A DNA stretch of 33,104 nucleotides from Candidatus Woesearchaeota archaeon (GTDB taxonomy: Archaea > Nanobdellota > Nanobdellia > Woesearchaeales > 21-14-0-10-32-9). How positions within the stretch are numbered: the first letter of the stretch is position 1; the number at the start of each line of letters is the position of its first letter. The notes beneath the pieces are model-generated. The model did no database searches. It was not told the origin of the DNA and worked only from the letters and a program-made list of their open reading frames with translations. The stretch covers positions 1 to 33,104 of the forward strand of contig JAIPET010000010.1 of assembly GCA_021736975.1 (NCBI GenBank), in the 5' to 3' direction. A program made the translations under genes and the position numbers. Positions 17,383 to 27,032 of this stretch are shown piece by piece.

Positions 17383-17408
17383 AAATTAATACCATAAACT
17401 TCTTAAGA
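17383..17408 (+). repeat. 26-bp perfect direct repeat, copy 2 (upstream of the U32 gene)
   Basis: Identical to 16608-16633. Confidence 0.92.
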
Positions 17409-17429
17409 TAAAAGTCTTTCCAAAGCAAT

Positions 17430-18671
17430 ATGATTAGTAAAAATATTGAAATTATGGCTCCGGCAGGTTCTTATGAGAGTTTAACGGCTGCTATCAACGC
17501 AGGAGCAGATTCGATTTACTTTGGCGTAGAACAAATGAATATGAGAAGCAGAAGTGCTAATTTCATGCTTGATGATTTACCTAAAATTGTTAAAATTTGT
17601 AAGGAAAATAATGTTAAATCATATTTAACAGTTAACACTATTGTTTATGATCATGATATGAACATGGTTAAAAGAATATGTGATGCTGCAAAAAAAGCTG
17701 AACTAACTGCAGTTATCTGTATGGATATTGCAGCTATTCAATATGCAAGAAGCATCGGTTTAGAGGTTCATATTTCTACTCAAATTAATGTCTCAAATAT
17801 TGAAGCAGTAAAATTCTATTCTCAATTCGCAGACGTAGTTGTTTTAGCTAGAGAATTAACATTAAAACAAATAACAACAATTTGTGAAGAAATAAAAAAA
17901 CAAGATATAAGAGGACCTAAAGGAGAACTTATAAAAATAGAAATCTTTGTGCATGGCGCTTTATGTATTGCTGTTTCTGGCAAATGCAGTATGAGTCTTC
18001 ATACTTTTAATGCTTCTGCTAATAGAGGAGCTTGTCTTCAAAATTGTAGAAGATCATACAGAGTTATTGATGAAGAAACAGGAGACGAATTAAAAATAGA
18101 TAATAAATTTGTAATGAGCCCATCAGATTTATGCACATTACCTTTCTTGGACAAAATATTAGATTCAGGAGTATCTGTTTTAAAAATTGAAGGAAGAGGA
18201 AGAAGTCCTGATTATGCTGATGAAACCGTTAAGTGTTACAAAGAAGCAACAGAAGCTATAAAAAATAATGAATTCACAAAAGAAAAAGTAAAAGCTTGGA
18301 TGAAAAGACTCAAAAGTGTTTACAACAGAGGTTTTTGGGAAGGTGGTTATTATCTTGGTAAAAAGATTAATGAGTGGGCAAATACGAAAGGTTCTAAAAC
18401 GACTGTTGAAAAGCAATTAGTTGGTAAAGTAACTAATTATTATGATAAATTAAGTGTTGCTTCTGTTTTACTTGAAGCTAGAACTATTGAAACTGGAGAA
18501 AATTTTATGATTACAGGTCCAACTACTGGCGTAATTAAAGGTAAAATAGAAGAAATTCATACTGATAAAGGCATTATAAAAAAAGCTGAAAAGAAAACAG
18601 AAGTTTCTTTTAAAGTCCAAAGCAAGGTCAGAAAAGGAGATAAAGTTTTCATTGTAGTTGATAAAAAATGA
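17430..18671 (+). CDS. U32 family peptidase (TrhP/YegQ-like)
   Basis: MAPAGSYESLTAAINAGADSIYFGV, SGKCSMSLHTFNASANRGACLQNCRRSY, LKIEGRGRSPDY. Confidence 0.93.
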   Translation: MISKNIEIMAPAGSYESLTAAINAGADSIYFGVEQMNMRSRSANFMLDDLPKIVKICKENNVKSYLTVNTIVYDHDMNMVKRICDAAKKAELTAVICMDIAAIQYARSIGLEVHISTQINVSNIEAVKFYSQFADVVVLARELTLKQITTICEEIKKQDIRGPKGELIKIEIFVHGALCIAVSGKCSMSLHTFNASANRGACLQNCRRSYRVIDEETGDELKIDNKFVMSPSDLCTLPFLDKILDSGVSVLKIEGRGRSPDYADETVKCYKEATEAIKNNEFTKEKVKAWMKRLKSVYNRGFWEGGYYLGKKINEWANTKGSKTTVEKQLVGKVTNYYDKLSVASVLLEARTIETGENFMITGPTTGVIKGKIEEIHTDKGIIKKAEKKTEVSFKVQSKVRKGDKVFIVVDKK

Positions 18672-19147
18672 ATAGAGAATATTTTGATTATAATAAAAAA
18701 GGTCATTTACCAACAAAAGAAGATAAAGTTATTTTTAGACCTGGCGTTTATGTTCTTGTTAAGAATTCTGAGAATAAATATTTATTTATTATAGAAAAAA
18801 CAGTTGGAAAATGGGAAATTCCAGGAGGAGGAATAGAACCTGGCGAAACATTTCATGAAACAGGTATTAGAGAATTAAAAGAGGAAACTGGATTTGATAT
18901 TGAAATAATTGATAAAACTCCTGTTTATATAGAAAATGATCTGGCTTATTATCCTAAACTTAATTTATTTAGACATGAACATAAATTCTTTTTTAGAGGA
19001 ATTCTAAAATCAAATAAAAAAGATAATCAAAATTTTGCTAAAGATGAAGAAATAACTCAAATGGATTTCTTTTCTAGAGAAGAAATTAAGAATTTAGATA
19101 TTGCATTTTGGCATAAAAAAGCATTAGCAAAATTACTAGAAGAGTGA
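18668..19147 (+). CDS. NUDIX hydrolase
   Basis: Nudix box GGIEPGETFHETGIRELKEETGF. Confidence 0.93.
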   Translation: MNREYFDYNKKGHLPTKEDKVIFRPGVYVLVKNSENKYLFIIEKTVGKWEIPGGGIEPGETFHETGIRELKEETGFDIEIIDKTPVYIENDLAYYPKLNLFRHEHKFFFRGILKSNKKDNQNFAKDEEITQMDFFSREEIKNLDIAFWHKKALAKLLEE

Positions 19148-19154
19148 AACCTTA

Positions 19155-19379
19155 ATGGCGAAAATAATTCATTTAAGAAAAGATTGTATTGGTTGCAATA
19201 GTTGTGTAGAAAACTGCCCTAGCATGTGGAAGATTAATGAAAAAGATGGCAAAGCAGATCTTATAAATTCTGAGAAAAAAGGAGAAACATTCGTAAAAGA
19301 ACTACCTATAGAATTAACAGAAGAAAATGAAAAAGCAGTAAAGGATTGTCCTGTTAACATCATTAAAATATTCAAATGA
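19155..19379 (+). CDS. [4Fe-4S]-type ferredoxin
   Basis: CIGCNSCVENCP and C-terminal DCPVNIIKIFK. Confidence 0.88.
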   Translation: MAKIIHLRKDCIGCNSCVENCPSMWKINEKDGKADLINSEKKGETFVKELPIELTEENEKAVKDCPVNIIKIFK

Positions 19380-19558
19380 ACTGTTACTCTCGCTTCAGAC
19401 GCAAACGCAAGTACGGCATAAAACTGTACGAAAGTAATAATCCAAATATTCAAATGAACTTTTAGCTAAGGAACCTCGCGTTCCTCCAACGCATAAATTG
19501 AGACTTAAGAGCGAAACCTTAGAAAAACTGCCCTGTTAACATTATAAAAATATTCAAA
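19348..19558 (+). repeat. Fragmentary duplications of the ferredoxin 3' end around a structured spacer
   Basis: A (19349-19377) and C (19530-19558) match 26/29 bases; B (19444-19460) is a 17-bp exact match to 19366-19382. Confidence 0.75.
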
Positions 19559-19563
19559 AAATT

Positions 19564-20082
19564 TCAGAAAAGTATATTCATTAAAATAAGCACATCATAA
19601 AATGTCATCATAAATATGCTCAGCACATATGATATTATAAACTTAGTTTCAACAGATAAAGCTATTTCATGAGCTCGTCTTTTATAACCAATATTTTTTT
19701 TATAATATATTCTTAATATATAAAAAAATAAAGATACTACGGCAAAAAATATTCCTGCATAAAGATAAATAGTTGCTTTTTGAGAATATTCTTTAAAACC
19801 AAAGAAAAGTCCTACAAGTATATTACTTCCAAGGAAGATCATTAAATTTTTGAAAATTATTTTTCTATTATTAGGATAAAATAAATAATATTTTATTTTT
19901 GAAGAAATCATAAAATAACCTAATCCTAAAATAATAAATGATATAATTGCTATAAGCCCTGCGCGAAATAATAAATCTAAAAATGATACTTCTAAAAAAA
20001 ATGATAATAGAGTAGATACAAAAAATATAATTAATAAAATGAGATTTGCTAAAAATAAGTTTTTTTTATTTTTTGAAGTCAC
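19564..20082 (-). CDS. Hypothetical multi-TM membrane protein
   Basis: 172-aa hydrophobic ORF with ~5 TM segments. Confidence 0.6.
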   Translation of the reverse strand: MTSKNKKNLFLANLILLIIFFVSTLLSFFLEVSFLDLLFRAGLIAIISFIILGLGYFMISSKIKYYLFYPNNRKIIFKNLMIFLGSNILVGLFFGFKEYSQKATIYLYAGIFFAVVSLFFYILRIYYKKNIGYKRRAHEIALSVETKFIISYVLSIFMMTFYDVLILMNILF

Positions 20083-20141
20083 AATAAATTTAAGTTAAAA
20101 CAATATATAAAATTAACTAAAATATAATTAGAATTTTATGT

Positions 20142-21146
20142 TTAATCTAGTAAATAAGTAGTAAGTTCTTTTGAGTATATTTGTATTAAATTGTTTGTTT
20201 GTTCGTTTTTTTCTTTTAGAATTTGTTGTTGTGTTTTATTTTTTATTTCTTCATTTTGGTATTTGTTTATGTTTATTTCTATGACTTCTTCTTTTTTTCC
20301 AAATACTTTTTCTAATTTTTGTAAGATGTAAAATGGGTCTCTTGCTCTTGCATTTAATCTGTTCGAACTTAATGTTTCTTCTGAGTTCAAATAATTTTCT
20401 AAATCAAATTTTTTTCTTATTGCATTTACTAGTTCTAAATGCATTTTTATGTTATTTGGTATTTGATTAAACGTGTATCCTTTATTTATTACGTCTCCTT
20501 CTATAAAATGAGTGTTATTTTCTGCTGCTGCAAATGTTTTATAATGTTCTTCTGGGATCATCATAAAGGTTATTTTTGGTTTTTCTTTTCTTAGTTCAAA
20601 TGCATAGTTTAAATTTTCTAAGTATTTTTGTTGATTTAGATTTGGTACAATTACTTTAAAATCTACATCGTTTGCTCTTTGTCCTTTTTGTTTAAATGAT
20701 CCGTTTAATATTATTGAACTGTTTGGAAATTTATTTAATATTTTTTCAACTGAATATTTAAAATAATCATAATCTTTCATTTCTTCTTGAAATTCTTTAT
20801 CTGTTCCTGGATCTCTTGTTATAACTTTGTCTGAAATAAACGAAGATATATTATCGTCTAATGCTAAGTGGCCTAATCGTTTAAGAAAGTATATGCTTTT
20901 TGTATTGTTTTCAAGTGCTGGTATTAAATATTTTTTTTCTTTTAAGTGTTCTGTTAAATTTTTGACTGCTCTTGGAATAAAATTATTATCTATTGTTAAA
21001 GCTGAATAATCGCATTTAACTAAGAAATCAAATAATGTTTGTATTGAATCTAATGCAATATGTTGTTTATTATCACTAAGTTTATTTGCACTTTTTGGAA
21101 TGAATTTAGCATATAATTCATTATTTAATTCATCAATTTTCATCAT
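20142..21146 (-). CDS. Nucleotidyltransferase-like protein
   Basis: SSIILNGSFKQKGQRANDVDFKVIV (GS...DxD pattern of the Pol-beta fold). Confidence 0.65.
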   Translation of the reverse strand: MMKIDELNNELYAKFIPKSANKLSDNKQHIALDSIQTLFDFLVKCDYSALTIDNNFIPRAVKNLTEHLKEKKYLIPALENNTKSIYFLKRLGHLALDDNISSFISDKVITRDPGTDKEFQEEMKDYDYFKYSVEKILNKFPNSSIILNGSFKQKGQRANDVDFKVIVPNLNQQKYLENLNYAFELRKEKPKITFMMIPEEHYKTFAAAENNTHFIEGDVINKGYTFNQIPNNIKMHLELVNAIRKKFDLENYLNSEETLSSNRLNARARDPFYILQKLEKVFGKKEEVIEININKYQNEEIKNKTQQQILKEKNEQTNNLIQIYSKELTTYLLD

Positions 21147-21169
21147 AACTACTAGATAATGAATATTAT

Positions 21170-21949
21170 TTATAAATATTTCTTAAACCATTCAATTACG
21201 AGTTCATTTAATTTGTCTCTTTTTGGTTCCATTCCGTGTTCTGCACCTTGAATTATTATTTTTTCTTTGGGTTCATTTGCGTTTTCATAGAATTTTTCCA
21301 TACTTTCAATAGGAACGCTTTTATCTTCTGAACCATGTATAAATAATATTGGGAAATTAATTTTTTTTATATTTTTTAGTAAATCATGTTTTTCTAGATC
21401 AGTCCAAAATTGTGGTCCTATTTTTATTATTTCTCCACTTGTTTTTTTTGTTTTTATCGAAATTCCTTTTTTGTCAAGAACATCCCATTTTTTTATATTG
21501 TTAGTATGACTTATTGGGTCAAATATGCTTCCTGTAAATATTATTGTGTTTACTTCTGGAATTAAACTTGCTACTACGCTAGTTCCAAAGGATTGTGCCA
21601 ATATTCCTATTTTGTTTATGTTTACAAAATATTGACTTTTTATAAATTCAATTATTAATTCTAAATCTTCCATCATTTTTGTTATAGATGTTTTTGAATA
21701 GTCCCCTTCGCTTTCTCCTCTTCCAGCAAAATCAAATCTGTACACAATAAATCCTGAATCAGATAATGCGGTAGCTAAACCATCAAATAATCCGTATTCT
21801 TCTTTTGTAACTCCAAACCCATGTACTAAAATAATAGCAGAATATTTTTCTTTTTTCTCTTTAGGTATTGCTTCTAGACCTGCAAGTTTTTCATTGTGTT
21901 TGTTAAAAATAAATATTTTATTTTCTCTCATAAAACTATTAAATATCAA
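21170..21949 (-). CDS. Alpha/beta hydrolase
   Basis: ILVHGFGVTKEEYG, YRFDFAGRGESEGDY, GILAQSFGTSVVAS, HGSEDKSVP, GAEHGM. Confidence 0.88.
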   Translation of the reverse strand: MIFNSFMRENKIFIFNKHNEKLAGLEAIPKEKKEKYSAIILVHGFGVTKEEYGLFDGLATALSDSGFIVYRFDFAGRGESEGDYSKTSITKMMEDLELIIEFIKSQYFVNINKIGILAQSFGTSVVASLIPEVNTIIFTGSIFDPISHTNNIKKWDVLDKKGISIKTKKTSGEIIKIGPQFWTDLEKHDLLKNIKKINFPILFIHGSEDKSVPIESMEKFYENANEPKEKIIIQGAEHGMEPKRDKLNELVIEWFKKYL

Positions 21950-22029
21950 AATATTATAAATTTTTTTAAAAATATAAGTAATATTAAATCAACATGTAAA
22001 ATATTAAAATAAAAAGGATTTGATATTTT

Positions 22030-23181
22030 CTAATCGTCACAAAAATAATTATAATAATCTAATGTAAATTCATCATCTTTGAAAGAACTAACTTTTAAGC
22101 CTCCAGCATTTCTCAATCCTGAATCATATGAAACTGCTTGTACATTATATTTGTTTTTAAGATTTTCTAAAAGTATCATTTTAGGCGTTTTATAAATTTT
22201 CTTGAGTTCATATTCTCCTCCAATTCTAGGAACATCTATACTATCACCTATACCTATATTTTCAAAAATTTGACAAGTATTCAAATTTTCAGATTTTCCT
22301 AAAGTTATAGTTAAAGGATATTTTTGAACATATTTTTTATTATTTTTATCTAATGCAGTTATTTTAATTTCATGATTACCAAGAGATAAGCTTCCTGCAG
22401 CTATTCTAAATGCGCCGTAATGAGTACGAGAATTTATATTTTCATATTTAGAAAACATCATATCTCCATCATCAATTTGTATTTGAAGAGTTTTTGCTTT
22501 ATCTGGTTGGGGATATATTACATTAATAACAATATCAAAGTCTTGAGTGTTTATATGTTTGCAATATCCATGAGTTGCATCTGAAATTTCTTTACAAGAT
22601 ATTGTAAAATCTATATCAAAAGATTCTTTGTGTTTCAAACATTCTTTATTTGAAAAATTATAAATATTAAATGTGATATTTTCAGCAATTTCTATAGGAA
22701 CTGAATTAGGAATATAATCTTCTATATTTATACTATATTTATCAAGTAAATTGTGTTGTTTTTTTGAAAGCACAGATATTTCTCCATTTTCTGTTGGATT
22801 AGTTAAATAATAATATAATTTATTTTGATTTTGATTTGAAAATCGAACTGTTCTATCATCTAATATAAGTTTCAATTGATTATTTGTAATAGAATATTGT
22901 TTTATACATTCAACTGGAGGCATTAAATCTTCTTTTTTAATTTCTTCAGAAGTTTCTAATGATAAATTTTCTGAAATATTTAATAAAATATCTTTTTCAG
23001 GATTTTGATTATCTTTCTTTAAAGAAAGATTTGATTCATTGATTAAATTGTCAGTCACAAAAGTTTCATTCTTAATAGAAGCATTTGGTTCTGTATTTTG
23101 ATTATTTGTTTGCGTACAACCACTAAATGCAAAAATAAGAATTATTAAACACATAAAATAATATAATTTATTTTGATCCAT
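22030..23181 (-). CDS. Hypothetical lipoprotein
   Basis: Lipobox IFAFSGC followed by a long low-complexity linker. Confidence 0.65.
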   Translation of the reverse strand: MDQNKLYYFMCLIILIFAFSGCTQTNNQNTEPNASIKNETFVTDNLINESNLSLKKDNQNPEKDILLNISENLSLETSEEIKKEDLMPPVECIKQYSITNNQLKLILDDRTVRFSNQNQNKLYYYLTNPTENGEISVLSKKQHNLLDKYSINIEDYIPNSVPIEIAENITFNIYNFSNKECLKHKESFDIDFTISCKEISDATHGYCKHINTQDFDIVINVIYPQPDKAKTLQIQIDDGDMMFSKYENINSRTHYGAFRIAAGSLSLGNHEIKITALDKNNKKYVQKYPLTITLGKSENLNTCQIFENIGIGDSIDVPRIGGEYELKKIYKTPKMILLENLKNKYNVQAVSYDSGLRNAGGLKVSSFKDDEFTLDYYNYFCDD

Positions 23182-23315
23182 AAATATCTATTGAATTGAG
23201 TCATATATATAATTTTCTAAAAAATTCATTTTACTCTTTAAATGTAAATATGCAAAAAAATTCTAAATTAATATCATTCAAATTAAAAAAAGATTATATT
23301 AATTATTGTTAAAAA

Positions 23316-23549
23316 TTAATTATTATCGCAGTATCCATCTTTGTTTTCATCTTGGAATTTTCCGCATTCTCCTGTGCATGTTCCTTCTGTTTTTCCATAT
23401 GGACATTCATGACCTGTATTTTCATCCATATTGTTTTGTTCCGCTATTGCATCTGATAATGTTGCTCCTCCAGTTAAATTATTTCCGCTGCAAGCTGTTA
23501 AAATAAACATGCTTAAAATAAAAATTGTTATCATTATTTTAGTTCTCAT
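23316..23549 (-). CDS. Small Cys-rich lipoprotein
   Basis: Lipobox FILTAC; HECPYGKTEGTCTGECGKFQDENKDGYCD. Confidence 0.7.
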   Translation of the reverse strand: MRTKIMITIFILSMFILTACSGNNLTGGATLSDAIAEQNNMDENTGHECPYGKTEGTCTGECGKFQDENKDGYCDNN

Positions 23550-23814
23550 TATTTTTACCTCTTATTATTTTTTTTGTCATTGTAATTATCCATTTCCAGT
23601 GAAGCATTATATGAATTAATACAAATAATCCCATTGCAAGTCCTGACCAATCATGAAATTTATTTATTAAATAAAAATTAAATGATCTTGGATTCATATT
23701 TAAAAAATCTAGTAATCCTGGCCATTTGAATATTCCTGTGAAAAATGTAATTATAAAACTTATTAATAAGCATATATCTATAATATAATTTTGCACATTT
23801 TTATTCATGATCAT
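23539..23814 (-). CDS. DUF4405-like membrane protein
   Basis: NKFHDWSGLAMGLFVLIHIMLHWKWI; overlaps the downstream lipoprotein gene. Confidence 0.65.
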   Translation of the reverse strand: MIMNKNVQNYIIDICLLISFIITFFTGIFKWPGLLDFLNMNPRSFNFYLINKFHDWSGLAMGLFVLIHIMLHWKWIITMTKKIIRGKNNEN

Positions 23815-23861
23815 TTAAAAAAAAATAATTATTTAAAAAATTTTTCATAAATCATATTTTT

Positions 23862-25112
23862 TTATCTTAATATGTTTGGGAAGAAAACCATTATTATTCC
23901 TAATATTAGCATTATTATGCCTCCTATTAGTTTGCACCATTTAGCGTATTTATCTCCTAAAAATTTGTTTACTGCAAATACTGCAAAACTAAATATGATT
24001 AAGTCATCTAACATAAAAAAGAACACATATAGTAGTATGTAAAGATAATATGATACTCCTGATATGTCACTTATTGCTAATACTTGTGTGAATATTGCTG
24101 GTAATGCTGCTGAGCAAACAAATTCTATGCTATTTATTATAAAAGCTAATCCTACCATTCCAACAAGTGTTGCCCATGTTAGTGGCGATGCAACTAATTG
24201 TTTCATTTTGCTCATAGTTTTTTTCTTGCTTTCTGCATTTCCTACTTCGCATTGAATAGCACCTTTTGTTTCTATGAATGATTTTATGCTTGTAACTCCA
24301 AAGTATAATGCTACTAAACCTATTATTATTGTTACTGCTCTTATATATCCTACTAGTAAAAATGCGTTTAGCCATGCAGTCATAAGAAGAAAATATAAAA
24401 CTCCGGAGGATAATAGAAATGTTCCTACTAAAAGCCATATTTTTTTTCTATCTCTAACTTCTAGTATTAAGGATATTAAATATACAAGTACCCACATAGC
24501 GCAGGGATTCATTCCATCTACAAATCCTAATAATATGGATAGAACTGGCAAACTTACTTCTAATACATTTATTTCTCCAAAAATTGGTAATTTTATTATT
24601 TTTTGAAATTCTTCTGTTTGATTTGTTTCATTATTTTCAGTTGTTTCATTAATTTGATTTTTTTCTTGTGCATTTTGTGCGATATATTCTTCTAGTGCTT
24701 GTCTTATTTCTACTCCTGTTGTTTCTTTACTTCCAAATCCTATTATTTCTTTATCTCCAATAAATGTTCCTGGAACGCCTAATGTTTTTATATCTAGGCC
24801 TCTTTCTACTGCCATTTGAAAATATATTTCATTTTCTTTAGAATTACTTGTATCGTGATATATCCAGTTTACTTGTGGATATTCTTTCATTAATTGTTGA
24901 TTAAATGGTTTTTGTTCTTGACAATGAGGACAGCTTGGTAAAAAAAAGAAGTGTACATCTAATTGTCCTGTTTCTGTGCCTGTGCTTGTATTTGTTGGTG
25001 CTGCAAAGATTAAAAATATTCCAAGGAGTATTATTATAGGAATAAATATTCTGTTAAATTTGTCTTCGAAAACTTTTTCAAAGATGTTTTTTGTTTTTTT
25101 AATCACAGACAT
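23862..25112 (-). CDS. Thioredoxin/glutaredoxin-like domain fused to DsbD/CcdA-like TM domain
   Basis: FFLPSCPHCQEQKPFNQQL (CxxC) and LGFVDGMNPCAMWVLVYLISLI with several TMs. Confidence 0.85.
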   Translation of the reverse strand: MSVIKKTKNIFEKVFEDKFNRIFIPIIILLGIFLIFAAPTNTSTGTETGQLDVHFFFLPSCPHCQEQKPFNQQLMKEYPQVNWIYHDTSNSKENEIYFQMAVERGLDIKTLGVPGTFIGDKEIIGFGSKETTGVEIRQALEEYIAQNAQEKNQINETTENNETNQTEEFQKIIKLPIFGEINVLEVSLPVLSILLGFVDGMNPCAMWVLVYLISLILEVRDRKKIWLLVGTFLLSSGVLYFLLMTAWLNAFLLVGYIRAVTIIIGLVALYFGVTSIKSFIETKGAIQCEVGNAESKKKTMSKMKQLVASPLTWATLVGMVGLAFIINSIEFVCSAALPAIFTQVLAISDISGVSYYLYILLYVFFFMLDDLIIFSFAVFAVNKFLGDKYAKWCKLIGGIIMLILGIIMVFFPNILR

Positions 25113-25216
25113 TACAACTATGAAATTTTTTTATTTTATATACCTTTCTATTAGTTTAAATAGATCAAAAACTGCTGTAAACGTCAAATTTGATTGAATT
25201 AACGTTCATAATTGAT

Positions 25217-25319
25217 TTTTGTATTTGTTTAATACAAAACATGAATTCATGAAAAATATGAACTCCTCAGTATTGCCTTGTAATTAATTTAAAATATTTA
25301 TATTTTGTACAGCAAAATA
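25217..25319. promoter_or_regulatory. Three inverted repeats in the 25113-25498 divergent intergenic region
   Basis: TTTTGTAT-N7-ATACAAAA (25217-25239), CATGAATTCATG (25240-25251), TATTTTG-TACAG-CAAAATA (25301-25319). Confidence 0.6.
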
Positions 25320-25498
25320 GGTGCAAATATTGGTTTTTTATTTTTAACGGAGTAAAAAATAGTGCTTCGCAATACAAAAAAATAAGGGTTTCATATTAAC
25401 TGAATTCAGAGAATATTTTTAAAGGATTAAATTAATAAGACTTCAAAAGAAGTTAAAGTTATAATAATCATTTAATATTTAGAGTTTTTTCGGAGGTT

Positions 25499-27028
25499 AT
25501 GAAAATAAAACAATTTGTTGTTATCGCAACTGCAATTGCAGGAACATTGATTTTTGCATTAGTATTTTTTGGAATGTTTTTTCTTTCCAAAGGCACATCT
25601 GAACTATATATGGCACACGATATGCAAGGAGGAAATTTTAACAATTTAAAAGACATTTCTAATTCTCATAAAACAACTACTAACAACCCTAATAATATAA
25701 GAAATATGTATTTTGTCGATTATGGAACACATGTTTTTATAAGTCCTAAAGAAGGACCTTATTCTACATTCGCATTAGATGTTGATACTGCTTCATTTAC
25801 TATTGCTAAAAATTATGTTATGAGAGGTTCTCTTCCTCCTGTTAAATCTATAAGACCTGAAGAATTTGTTAATTATTTTAATTATGAGTATCCTAATCCT
25901 GATGAACCATTTGATATTTATTCTAAAATTGTTAAAAGTCCTTTTGATAAAGATATTAATTATTTAATGTTAGGTGTTAAAGCCAGAGAACCGTTTAACA
26001 CTAAACCTAAAAAACTTACTTTAGTTATAGATGTTTCTGGAAGTATGCTTTCTGAAAATAGATTAGGATTATTAAAAACAAGTTTAAAATATTTAGTTAA
26101 TAATCTTAAGGATAATGATTATGTTGCTATAATTACATATAGTAATGATGCAAAACAAGTTCTTGATTTTACAAGTGGATCTGAAAAAGATAAAATTATG
26201 AATGTTATAAATAATTTATCTCCTCAAGGTTCTACTAATGCGGAAGCTGGTTTATCTCTTGGTTATTCTGTTGCTGAGAAAGGTTTTAATGGTTTAAATG
26301 TTAATAGAGTTATTTTATTATCTGATGGTGTTGCTAATGTTGGAAAAACATCTTCTGATGGAATTTTAAGTAAACTTGGAAATTATAAAGATAAAGGTAT
26401 AAGTCTTACAAGTATAGGTGTTGGTATGGGTAATTATAATGATGTTCTTTTAGAACAAATTGCTGATAAGGCTGATGGTAATTATTTTTATATTAATGAT
26501 GTTGATGAAGGAAAAAGAGTTTTTGATAAACAATTAGATGCTACTACTGAAATTGTTGGTGAAGATGCAAAAATTCAAGTTCATTTTAATGAAAATATTG
26601 TTGAATCTTATAGATTGATAGGTTATGAAAATAGAGATTTAAGTTTTGCTGATTTTCAAAATGATTCTGTTGATGCAGGAGAAATTGGTGCAGGTCATCA
26701 AGCGACTGCAATTTATGAGTTAAAATTAAAAAAACTAACTGGAAAAGTTTGTGATGTTTCTTTAAAATATAAGGATGAAAATAGAAAACAAAAAGAATTA
26801 AGCGATGTTGTTTATGCAAATATAATTAATTTTGAGAATACTAATGATTATGATAAACTTGCTATAGCAACTTCAAGATATGCTCAAATTTTGAAACTTA
26901 CTGCGCCTCCTCCTAGTATTAATAAAGTGAAAGAAATTGTTGATTCTTTAAATATTAATGATGATTCATTTACTAGTTTTAAAGAAGTAGTTCATAATGC
27001 TAAAGTTTTAATAGATAATAAAAGGTGA
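25499..27028 (+). CDS. von Willebrand factor type A domain protein (YfbK-like)
   Basis: YSTFALDVDTASFTIAKNYV...RPEEFVNYFNYEYP N-domain; LVIDVSGSM MIDAS; N-terminal TM. Confidence 0.92.
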   Translation: MKIKQFVVIATAIAGTLIFALVFFGMFFLSKGTSELYMAHDMQGGNFNNLKDISNSHKTTTNNPNNIRNMYFVDYGTHVFISPKEGPYSTFALDVDTASFTIAKNYVMRGSLPPVKSIRPEEFVNYFNYEYPNPDEPFDIYSKIVKSPFDKDINYLMLGVKAREPFNTKPKKLTLVIDVSGSMLSENRLGLLKTSLKYLVNNLKDNDYVAIITYSNDAKQVLDFTSGSEKDKIMNVINNLSPQGSTNAEAGLSLGYSVAEKGFNGLNVNRVILLSDGVANVGKTSSDGILSKLGNYKDKGISLTSIGVGMGNYNDVLLEQIADKADGNYFYINDVDEGKRVFDKQLDATTEIVGEDAKIQVHFNENIVESYRLIGYENRDLSFADFQNDSVDAGEIGAGHQATAIYELKLKKLTGKVCDVSLKYKDENRKQKELSDVVYANIINFENTNDYDKLAIATSRYAQILKLTAPPPSINKVKEIVDSLNINDDSFTSFKEVVHNAKVLIDNKR

Positions 27029-27032
27029 AAAA

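Noticed and set aside
20142-21146. Nucleotidyltransferase as MNT antitoxin
   Set aside because: No HEPN partner ORF adjacent and the protein is much larger than minimal MNTs.
24064-24606. ORFs at 24064..24255, 24130..24438, 24274..24606
   Set aside because: Overlap the thioredoxin-DsbD fusion CDS in other frames; no family features.
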